Origin: Comamonadaceae bacterium
GTDB taxonomy: Bacteria > Pseudomonadota > Gammaproteobacteria > Burkholderiales > Burkholderiaceae_C
Direction: 5' to 3'
Assembly (NCBI GenBank): GCA_947452325.1
Contig: CANGCZ010000052.1
Coordinates: 1-8,726 of the forward strand
DNA: 8,726 bases
Made by a program: the position numbers and the translations under genes. Shown here in pieces: positions 1-5,454 of this stretch (its first letter is position 1; each line of letters begins with the position of its first letter). The notes beneath the pieces are model-generated. The model was given only the letters and a program-made list of their open reading frames with translations. It had not been told where the DNA came from and did no database searches.

Positions 1-42
1 GCGTGACCACACTATTACTTGTAATTCGCCACAATCAAGCCC

Positions 43-714
43 ATGGGAAATTTATATGTAGTGCGTCACGGGCAGGCCTCTTTTGGCGCTGATGATTACG
101 ACCAACTGTCTGCCTTAGGCCAGAAACAAAGCGTTCGCTTGGGCGAGTACTGGCGAGAGCGCGGCATACAGTTTGAGGCGGTTATCACCGGCAGCTTGAA
201 ACGCCACCGCCAGACTTGGGAAGGCATTCAACAGGGCTTGCAAGACACGCTGTTACAGCCTTTGGTGTGGCCCGGTTTGAACGAGTACGACAGCGAAGCG
301 GTGATTCATTGCATTCACCCTGAGCCCTTGGCCAAACCGAACACACCCGAGTTGTACAAACACCACTTCGGTTTGCTGCGCAAAGGTCTGCACGAATGGA
401 TGCACGGTCGCTCACAACCTGTGGGTATGCCGACTTTCAAAGATTTTGTGCAAGGCATCAGCGACGCTTTGGCGCATGTCAGACAGCACCACACCGGGGA
501 TGTGCTGATAGTCTCTAGCGGCGGGCCGATCTCAACAGCGGTCGGCACCTTACTGGGTACCCCGCCAGAGAGCATGGTGGAAATGAACATGCGCATTCGC
601 AATACCGCTGTCAGCGAGTTTGTGTACAGCCCCAAGCGCACCACACTGGTCAGTTTCAACACCATCAACCATTTAGACGCACAGGCTTACAGGGACTGGG
701 TGACGTTCACCTGA
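43..714 (+). CDS. Histidine phosphatase family protein (phosphoglycerate-mutase-like)
   Basis: This is a 223-residue soluble protein with no signal peptide or membrane segment. The N-terminus has the family signature VVRHGQASFG, with R8-H9-G10; H9 should be the phosphorylated histidine. A second signature, GSLKRHRQT (residues 50-58), matches the SPLxRAxQT block that supplies a phosphate-binding arginine. E81 in GLNEYD is a candidate acid residue. The C-terminal block, where most family members have VSHGG, reads IVSSGGPIST (156-165), so Ser159 stands where the second catalytic histidine usually sits. I recall close relatives with RHGQASFGADDYD also carrying TSGGP, so this looks like a subfamily trait rather than damage. 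Length suits the family. The physiological substrate cannot be inferred, and a true glycolytic mutase role is unlikely. The ATG at 43 places RHG at the usual distance from the start; its ribosome binding site is weak. It converges on the creatininase-family gene downstream. Confidence 0.9.
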   Translation: MGNLYVVRHGQASFGADDYDQLSALGQKQSVRLGEYWRERGIQFEAVITGSLKRHRQTWEGIQQGLQDTLLQPLVWPGLNEYDSEAVIHCIHPEPLAKPNTPELYKHHFGLLRKGLHEWMHGRSQPVGMPTFKDFVQGISDALAHVRQHHTGDVLIVSSGGPISTAVGTLLGTPPESMVEMNMRIRNTAVSEFVYSPKRTTLVSFNTINHLDAQAYRDWVTFT

Positions 715-741
715 AGTTGGTTTGCACAGGTCAGTGGCAAT

Positions 742-761
742 CGTACAAACTGCCTTGTACG
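742..761. terminator. Hairpin between convergent genes, possible bidirectional terminator
   Basis: A perfect 7-bp inverted repeat, CGTACAA (742-748) and TTGTACG (755-761), encloses a 6-base loop in the 83-bp gap between two convergent genes. A G-T wobble at 741/762 could extend it. There is no T-run on either side, so it is not a classical intrinsic terminator. The position, 27 bp after one stop codon and about 36 bp beyond the other, is what suggests a role in ending both transcripts. An alternative 4-bp pairing, GGCA (737-740) with TGCC (751-754), competes with it. Confidence 0.4.
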
Positions 762-797
762 GCTAAGGCCATCACCTCATCAACACTCTGCTTTAGG

Positions 798-1592
798 TTA
801 AATCAGCGGCTCAAACTGAACCAACTCTTGCAGCAACTTGCCCAGTTGCACACCTACCGCATCCAGTAAGGCCTTGCCTTTGTCGGCCGTCGCCAACGCG
901 GCGTTTCCAGCCGCACCATGCGGGTTGTAGTCTTGCATATGCCAACCCAGCTTGGCGCTTTTGCCGTCACCCAGCAAAGTGAAACGGGCGGCACGGTCTT
1001 CAGACGCAGAAGCGAAATGTTGAGCTTCATCCATGCGCACTTTGTGCGGGGCAATCGCCAGCATCAGCGAGGTTTCCATGTCGCCACCGTGCACGCCGAA
1101 GCGGTGTTCGTGCTCTCCAAATACATCCCAAGGCGCACCCAAAGGCAATTGGTACCAATGGCTTGAAAAAACCGTGAGGCCGCAGTGTCCGCGCAATTCA
1201 CGCGCGACCACATCCATCAAACCGGCATTACCGCCGTGTGCATTGAACATCAGCAATTTTTTGATGCCGGTGCGCGCCACGCCTTCGCCTATGTCACACC
1301 ATTGTGAAATGAGATGCGCCGGTGACAGACTGAGCGTGCCGTCATACGCCAAATGCTCGCTGCTCAATCCCACAGTTTGCGTGGGCAGCACCAGCACCGG
1401 ATCGGTCGGCTGTAAATGCGCCAGGGCAGCGGCCAGCATGGCATTGACCAAATCGGTATCCACCGACAGCGGCAAATGCGGCCCGTGTTGCTCGGTAGCA
1501 CCCAAAGGCAACACCGCCACCGTGTGCAGCGGGTCGAGCTCGGAAAAATCGGTGCTGACGCAATCAGCCCAGTAACGCGGTAATACCTTCAT
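798..1592 (-). CDS. Creatininase family protein (metal-dependent amidohydrolase)
   Basis: From the ATG at 1592 this is a 264-residue cytoplasmic protein, the normal size for the creatininase/creatinine amidohydrolase family. The metal-site signature GATEQHGPHLPL spans residues 31-42, followed by SVDTD. E34, H36 and D45 correspond in kind, and in my count also in number, to metal ligands of Pseudomonas creatininase. The second block NAHGGN (117-122) and the third block HGGDMETS (168-175) are also in place; most relatives read HAGExETS in the third. The family includes creatininase, an archaeal FAPy-type deformylase and the mycofactocin peptidase MftE, so the substrate is open and creatinine is only one option. 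No creatinase or sarcosine genes lie nearby. The frame is open upstream to 1838, but residues before MKVLPRYW resemble no family member and overlap the divergent dsbD gene. In-frame ATGs at 1601 and 1634 are less likely starts. Confidence 0.88.
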   Translation of the reverse strand: MKVLPRYWADCVSTDFSELDPLHTVAVLPLGATEQHGPHLPLSVDTDLVNAMLAAALAHLQPTDPVLVLPTQTVGLSSEHLAYDGTLSLSPAHLISQWCDIGEGVARTGIKKLLMFNAHGGNAGLMDVVARELRGHCGLTVFSSHWYQLPLGAPWDVFGEHEHRFGVHGGDMETSLMLAIAPHKVRMDEAQHFASASEDRAARFTLLGDGKSAKLGWHMQDYNPHGAAGNAALATADKGKALLDAVGVQLGKLLQELVQFEPLI

Positions 1593-1619
1593 GCACAGCA
1601 TCTTAAGCGCTTGGGTAAC

Positions 1620-3767
1620 ATGGGCTTTATGCATGCCTTTAAGACTGATATTCGCCACACTTTTTACGCCCTGACGCTTTTGTTGAACAGTGCGTTCGCA
1701 TGGGCACAAACCACACCCTCCGCCGTGGTGACCACACCGCAAGTGCGTGCCGAGTTGATGGCGCATGCCCCGCAAGGCATGCAAGCCGGACAGCCGCTGT
1801 GGCTGGGTTTGCAGCTGACCCACCAACCCGGTTGGCATACCTATTGGCTAAACCCGGGCGACAGCGGACTGGCCACTCAGTTGAGTTGGCGATTACCGGA
1901 CGGCATGCAAGCCGGTGACACGCTGTGGCCACAGCCGCACATGATTCCTGTCGGCGACATGGTCAACCATGGTTTTGAAGGTACGGTGTTGTTGGCCGTG
2001 CCGGTGAGCATAGACAAGTCATTCAAGCCCGGCGCCGCCGAAGTGCGGCTGCAGGCCGACTGGCTGGTGTGCAAACAAGAATGCATTCCGCAAACCGGGC
2101 AATTTGTATTGAAACTGGCTGCAGCCACCAGCATTGCCAATCACAGCATGGTGTTTGAACAATTGCTGGGCACACAAGCCTTGGCCTTGTCACCATCCAC
2201 ACAAACCGCAGAGTTGGGTGCGCAAGGGCTGCATCTGCCATTGCGTGGTTTGCCTGCTGAAGTGCATGGCCATGCATTGAAAGCCTTTGCCGAATTGCCC
2301 GAGGTACTGGCCAGCGGCTTGGGCATGAACGGCGGCGGTGAATGGGTCAATGGCGTCTGGCACATGACCGCGCCCTTGCACCGCATGCGCAGCACCGAAC
2401 CCCGGCAACTTGGGTTGTTATTGGTTGACGATAGCGTTTCGCCGCCCATGTCATGGCGTGTCAATGTGAAAATCGAAGGCCCATGGCCTACAGAGCCCAC
2501 ACCGTCTGTAGCGCCTGTGCTGCAGAAACCAACTGTGGCGGCCAATTCACCGGCCGCTTTCGCTGCCTTGATGGGCAGTTTGCTGGGCGCGTTCATCGGT
2601 GGCTTGCTGCTGAACCTGATGCCGTGTGTCTTACCTGTCCTGGCCATCAAAGTGTTATCACTCAGCAAAGCGTCTATCAGCGCGTCTCAACGGCGCGGCT
2701 TAGGCAGTGCTTATGCCGCAGGCGTACTCGTCAGCATGCTGGCTTTGGCTTTGCTGGTCATGGGTTTGCGCGCCGCCGGTTCGCAACTCGGCTGGGGCTT
2801 TCAATTGCAATCGCCTTGGCTGGTGGCGGCGCTGTCGCTGTTGTTCACTTTGATCGCCATGAATTTGTTCGGCGTCATCGAGTTGCGCGGCAACTGGACC
2901 AGCGGTATGGCGGCGCAAATAGCCAGCCACCCGCTGGCAGATGCTTTCCTCTCCGGCGTGCTGGCCGTGGTGGTGGCCGCGCCTTGCACCGCGCCTTTCA
3001 TGGGCGCGTCTGTCGGTGTGGCGTTCACCCTGCCCGCCTGGCAAGGTTTGCTTATTTTTGTCTCCTTGGGCTGCGGTCTGGCGTTGCCATTCACGCTCAG
3101 TGCCTGGTTGCCAGCCACCGCGCGCTGGCTGCCGCGTCCCGGCGCATGGATGCAGGTATTGCGGCAAGTGCTGGCGTTTCCCATGTTGTTGACCGTGGTT
3201 TGGCTGCTCTGGGTGTTTGCCAAACAAACCAGTACAGATGCAGCCTCGGTGCTGCTGGCCGCGCTGGCATTGGTCAGCGGTTTGGTCTGGTCGCTGGGTT
3301 TGCCGGGGCGTACCGCAAATCTGGTGTGCTTGCTGTTTGCCGCCAGTTTGGCGGGCTTGCTCTGGCTGGCACAGCCGGTCTTGCAAAACACGGGCTTTGC
3401 TGACAAACAAACCACGGCGGCTGACACACGCTGGCAAGCATGGTCTGAGGCTCGGGTCAGCCAAGCGCTGCAGGACGGCCAGCCGGTGTTCATCGATTTC
3501 ACTGCGGCCTGGTGTGTGACTTGTCAGGTCAACAAACAAACCACTTTGCGTGATGAAGGTGTATTGCAAGCATTTGCAAATAAAAATGTGCTGCTGCTGC
3601 AAGCAGACTGGACCCGGCGTGACCCGGCCATCACCCAGGCCTTGACCGCCCTCGGACGCAGCGGTGTTCCTGTTTATGTATTGCAGGCTCCGGGCAAGTC
3701 GCCGCTGGTGTTGTCTGAGTTACTCACCCCGGACGCAGTGCTCAAGGCATTGGCTGATTTGCCTTAA
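1620..3767 (+). CDS. Protein-disulfide reductase, DsbD/ScsB type
   Basis: This is a three-part inner-membrane electron shuttle of about 715 residues. The family takes electrons from cytoplasmic thioredoxin, passes them through a membrane cysteine pair, and reduces periplasmic disulfide proteins or cytochrome c maturation partners. A signal peptide is visible (hydrophobic YALTLLLNSAFAWA, likely cleavage near AWA-Q, residues 27-30). The periplasmic N-terminal domain has the pair C151/C155 in WLVCKQECIPQTG, typical of the ScsB-like branch. The CcdA/DsbD membrane core runs from about 313 to 585, with C336 in LNLMPCVLPV and C456 in VVAAPCTAPF. The C-terminal thioredoxin-like domain has W631-C632-V-T-C635 and the cis-proline block SGVPVYVL. 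All six redox cysteines are present, so the protein should be functional. The start may be ATG 1620 or ATG 1629, and an in-frame TTG lies at 1611; neither ATG has a strong Shine-Dalgarno. The gene runs divergently from the creatininase gene with a spacer of only about 27 bp. Confidence 0.93.
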   Translation: MGFMHAFKTDIRHTFYALTLLLNSAFAWAQTTPSAVVTTPQVRAELMAHAPQGMQAGQPLWLGLQLTHQPGWHTYWLNPGDSGLATQLSWRLPDGMQAGDTLWPQPHMIPVGDMVNHGFEGTVLLAVPVSIDKSFKPGAAEVRLQADWLVCKQECIPQTGQFVLKLAAATSIANHSMVFEQLLGTQALALSPSTQTAELGAQGLHLPLRGLPAEVHGHALKAFAELPEVLASGLGMNGGGEWVNGVWHMTAPLHRMRSTEPRQLGLLLVDDSVSPPMSWRVNVKIEGPWPTEPTPSVAPVLQKPTVAANSPAAFAALMGSLLGAFIGGLLLNLMPCVLPVLAIKVLSLSKASISASQRRGLGSAYAAGVLVSMLALALLVMGLRAAGSQLGWGFQLQSPWLVAALSLLFTLIAMNLFGVIELRGNWTSGMAAQIASHPLADAFLSGVLAVVVAAPCTAPFMGASVGVAFTLPAWQGLLIFVSLGCGLALPFTLSAWLPATARWLPRPGAWMQVLRQVLAFPMLLTVVWLLWVFAKQTSTDAASVLLAALALVSGLVWSLGLPGRTANLVCLLFAASLAGLLWLAQPVLQNTGFADKQTTAADTRWQAWSEARVSQALQDGQPVFIDFTAAWCVTCQVNKQTTLRDEGVLQAFANKNVLLLQADWTRRDPAITQALTALGRSGVPVYVLQAPGKSPLVLSELLTPDAVLKALADLP

Positions 3768-3778
3768 TTGGAAAATTG

Positions 3779-3836
3779 GAAAATTGGGGTCAGGTTCCAA
3801 TTAATTTGAAAATTGGGGTCAGGTTCCAATTAATTT
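3779..3836. repeat. Perfect 29-bp tandem repeat, two copies, GGGGTCAGG core
   Basis: Copies at 3779-3807 and 3808-3836 are identical and directly abutting. An 8-base stub, GAAAATTG at 3771-3778, repeats the first bases of the unit just before copy 1. Each unit has the core GGGGTCAGGTTCC flanked by AATT-rich arms, and AATTGG and CCAATT within the unit can pair as a short hairpin. The array starts 11 bp after the dsbD stop codon. From memory, GGGGTCAG motifs of this style (reverse strand CTGACCCC) recur in proteobacterial genomes next to REP-associated tyrosine transposase genes. No transposase is present here, so this link is inference only. Two abutting copies and the stub suggest slippage or unequal recombination. 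Confidence 0.85.
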
Positions 3837-3859
3837 CACTTCAGGACGACTTGGAGGGG

Positions 3860-3881
3860 GCGTTTTTTCGAGCGAAAGCGC
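3860..3881. other. Imperfect hairpin in the dsbD-hemE spacer
   Basis: GCGTTTT (3860-3866) can pair with AAAGCGC (3875-3881) as a 7-bp stem with one G-T wobble and an 8-base loop. It sits just after the purine-rich stretch TTGGAGGGGG (3851-3860), which resembles a Shine-Dalgarno but has no start codon at a usable distance. No T-run follows on either strand, so I do not call it a terminator. It may be part of a degraded mobile-element end together with the adjacent tandem repeat. Confidence 0.25.
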
Positions 3882-3899
3882 AGAAGAAAATCGCACCGG

Positions 3900-4016
3900 A
3901 TGGGTCGGCCTAAGCGTGAATTCCATTGGCACGCGAGTCTTCAAACTTCGAACGCAGACAAATGGGGAATACACCCGAGAATAGTGTCAATCTACCCTGT
4001 CACAATATCTCCATGA
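3900..4016 (+). CDS. Possible small ORF (38 codons) overlapping the hemE start
   Basis: An ATG at 3900 opens a 38-codon frame beginning MGRPKREFHWHAS. Its TGA stop (4014-4016) overlaps the hemE start codon as ATGA. That arrangement is typical of translational coupling, and hemE shows no clear Shine-Dalgarno of its own. Purine-rich AGAAGAAAA lies about 10 bases upstream of the small ORF. The first residues loosely recall the MxRPxR opening of REP-associated tyrosine transposases, which would fit a decayed element start beside the tandem repeat, but the resemblance stops there and I see no domain. It could be a short leader peptide, an element relic, or chance. Confidence 0.2.
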   Translation: MGRPKREFHWHASLQTSNADKWGIHPRIVSIYPVTISP

Positions 4017-5125
4017 CTACCCCATTACTCAACGACAGCTTCCTCAAAGCCTGCCTGCGTCAGGCCACCGATCACACCCCCGTCTGGCTGATGCGCCAGG
4101 CCGGCAGGTACCTGCCCGAATACTGCGCCACCCGCGCCAAGGCCGGCAGTTTCATGGGCCTGGCCACCAATGTGGATTACGCCACCGAAGTCACGCTGCA
4201 GCCGCTGGACCGCTACGCGCTGGACGCCGCCATTTTGTTTTCGGACATCCTCACCGTGCCTGACGCCATGGGTTTGGGCCTGAGCTTTGCCCAAGGCGAG
4301 GGACCGAAGTTTGAAAAAGTCGTGCGTGACGAAGCAGCCGTGGCAGCGCTGGCTGTGCCCGATATGCACAAACTGCAATATGTGTTTGACGCCGTCACCT
4401 CCATCCGCAAAGCCTTGAACGGCCGGGTGCCGCTGATAGGCTTTTCCGGCAGCCCCTGGACGCTGGCCTGCTACATGGTCGAAGGCGGCGGCTCGGACGA
4501 TTACCGCCTGGTCAAGTCACTGATGTACAGCCGCCCGGACCTGATGCACCGCATTCTGGCCATCAACGCCGACTCGGTCGCTGCTTATTTGAATGCACAA
4601 ATCGACGCCGGTGCCCAAGCCGTGATGGTGTTTGACAGCTGGGGCGGGGTGCTGGCCGATGGTGCTTTTCAGCAATTCAGTCTGGCTTACACCGAGCGTG
4701 TGCTGGCACAACTCAAACGCAGCCATGAGGGCCACATCATCCCGCGCATTGTGTTCACCAAAGGCGGCGGCTTGTGGCTGCCCGAGATGAAGCACCTGGA
4801 TTGCGAGGTGCTGGGACTGGACTGGACCATGAACCTGGGCACGGCACGCCAATTGGTCGGCGGGCAACCAGGCGGCCCCGGCAAAGCCTTGCAAGGCAAT
4901 ATCGACCCCAACATTTTGTTTGCACCGCCGGCCAATATTGCCGCTGAAGTTCACCGGGTGCTGGACAGCTTCGGCCAACCACATACCGACACCACGACCA
5001 CCGGCCCGACACACATCTTTAACTTGGGTCACGGCATCAGCCAATTCACCCCGCCGGAACATGTCAGTGCCTTGGTCGATGCAGTGCACAGCCATTCCAA
5101 AGCCATGAGAAAACTGACAAATTGA
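4013..5125 (+). CDS. hemE: Uroporphyrinogen decarboxylase
   Basis: This cytoplasmic enzyme of heme biosynthesis decarboxylates the four acetate side chains of uroporphyrinogen III to give coproporphyrinogen III; it needs no cofactor. From ATG 4013 the protein is 370 residues, as expected for the family. Hallmarks are PVWLMRQAGRYLPEY (23-37, with substrate-binding R28 and R32), ILFSDIL (74-80, catalytic D78), the GFSGSPWTLACYMVEGGGS block (143-161, Y154), FDSWGG (207-212, with S209 in the position of a conserved substrate contact) and FNLGHGI (336-342, H340). All key residues are intact. The frame stays open upstream to a TTG at 3926, but those 29 residues are not family-like, and the family start sits just before the LLNDSFLKA segment. 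No clear Shine-Dalgarno precedes the ATG; the ATGA overlap with a small upstream ORF could compensate. It is followed by an AT-rich spacer and then priA, an adjacency I recall from other Burkholderiales. Confidence 0.97.
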   Translation: MTTPLLNDSFLKACLRQATDHTPVWLMRQAGRYLPEYCATRAKAGSFMGLATNVDYATEVTLQPLDRYALDAAILFSDILTVPDAMGLGLSFAQGEGPKFEKVVRDEAAVAALAVPDMHKLQYVFDAVTSIRKALNGRVPLIGFSGSPWTLACYMVEGGGSDDYRLVKSLMYSRPDLMHRILAINADSVAAYLNAQIDAGAQAVMVFDSWGGVLADGAFQQFSLAYTERVLAQLKRSHEGHIIPRIVFTKGGGLWLPEMKHLDCEVLGLDWTMNLGTARQLVGGQPGGPGKALQGNIDPNILFAPPANIAAEVHRVLDSFGQPHTDTTTTGPTHIFNLGHGISQFTPPEHVSALVDAVHSHSKAMRKLTN

Positions 5126-5163
5126 CACACACATGCTCTCAGTTGCTTGTCATGATTGTTAAC

Positions 5164-5172
5164 TTATGCACA
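5164..5172 (+). promoter_or_regulatory. DnaA-box match TTATGCACA
   Basis: This is a perfect match to the DnaA-box consensus TTATNCACA, 38 bp after the hemE stop codon in AT-rich non-coding DNA. It is on the same strand as, and 186 bp before, the second match. DnaA binding is inferred from the consensus alone. Confidence 0.45.
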
Positions 5173-5349
5173 AAATTTCAGCTTCGGCTAAACCAACGGC
5201 TTACATGTAGAAATTATTTGTGATTGCTGCAGTTTTTTCGTAAGTTGTTGATTTTGAACAAATGAAGCGGTTGCCGAATTTTCGGGCATTGTGTTCAAAG
5301 CCTTGATTTATCGGGCTTTCAGCCTCAGTCTGGCAAGCTGTCAACAAAG

Positions 5350-5358
5350 TTATCCACA
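5350..5358 (+). promoter_or_regulatory. DnaA-box match TTATCCACA
   Basis: This is a perfect match to TTATCCACA, the strongest class of E. coli DnaA box (R1/R4 type), about 96 bp upstream of the priA start codon. The position would suit DnaA-linked control of priA or a DnaA-binding locus. Occupancy is inferred from sequence only. Confidence 0.5.
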
Positions 5359-5389
5359 GAAATTCTGGATGAATTTCAAAATCCTTGTC

Positions 5390-5402
5390 AATCAACCACT
5401 TA
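5390..5402 (+). promoter_or_regulatory. IHF-consensus match
   Basis: AATCAACCACTTA fits WATCAANNNNTTR at every position. It lies 31 bp after the second DnaA-box match and 52 bp before the priA start. IHF commonly bends DNA at DnaA-binding loci and at promoters. The consensus is loose enough that chance matches occur, so this is supporting evidence only. Confidence 0.35.
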
Positions 5403-5454
5403 GGCCGATGAATGAAGTTTCTCCTGAATAACAGCGCGCAACTGCGGGCTTGAC

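Larger units (their letters stand above)
5126..5454. promoter_or_regulatory. Gene-free AT-rich hemE-priA spacer with DnaA-box and IHF-like motifs
   Basis: This 329-bp stretch carries no credible gene and is visibly richer in A and T than the flanking genes. It contains two perfect TTATNCACA matches (5164-5172 and 5350-5358), a perfect WATCAANNNNTTR match (5390-5402), and short inverted repeats. These are AAAGCC/GGCTTT (5297-5302 and 5314-5319), TTGTT/AACAA (5245-5249 and 5257-5261), and TGACAA/TTGTCA spanning the hemE stop (5115-5120 and 5147-5152). It should also hold the priA promoter, but I cannot pick out a convincing -35/-10 pair. I see no classical terminator for hemE. Confidence 0.5.

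Noticed and set aside
18..30. Possible -10 element (TGTAAT at 20-25) for the phosphatase gene
   Set aside because: Its -35 partner would fall at or beyond the left edge, so it cannot be supported.
1593..1838. N-terminal extension of the creatininase-family frame up to 1838
   Set aside because: The extra residues overlap the divergent dsbD signal-peptide region, resemble no family member, and ATG 1592 gives the normal family length and N-terminus.
2453..3602. Long open frames of about 300 codons on both strands across dsbD
   Set aside because: Their composition (runs of Arg, Gln, His and low-complexity stretches) is typical of shadows of a GC-rich membrane gene; dsbD itself has every family motif.
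3771..3836. CRISPR array
   Set aside because: The two 29-bp units abut directly without spacers and no cas gene is present; this is a tandem duplication.
3926..4012. Upstream TTG start for hemE adding 29 residues
   Set aside because: The extension is not family-like; ATG 4013 puts the conserved PVWLMRQAGRY block at the usual distance from the N-terminus.
5177..5191. UUCG-loop hairpin (AGC-TTCG-GCT) after hemE as a terminator
   Set aside because: The stem is only 3 bp before a mismatch and no T-run follows, so it is too weak to call.
5201..5395. 64-codon minus-strand ORF in the hemE-priA spacer
   Set aside because: It has no recognisable motif or clear ribosome binding site and spans the regulatory-looking AT-rich region; an ORF of this length is expected by chance.
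5126..5454. Full chromosomal origin (oriC) in the hemE-priA spacer
   Set aside because: Only two DnaA boxes are seen, with no dense cluster, no obvious unwinding 13-mers, no GATC enrichment and no dnaA, dnaN or rpmH in the window.
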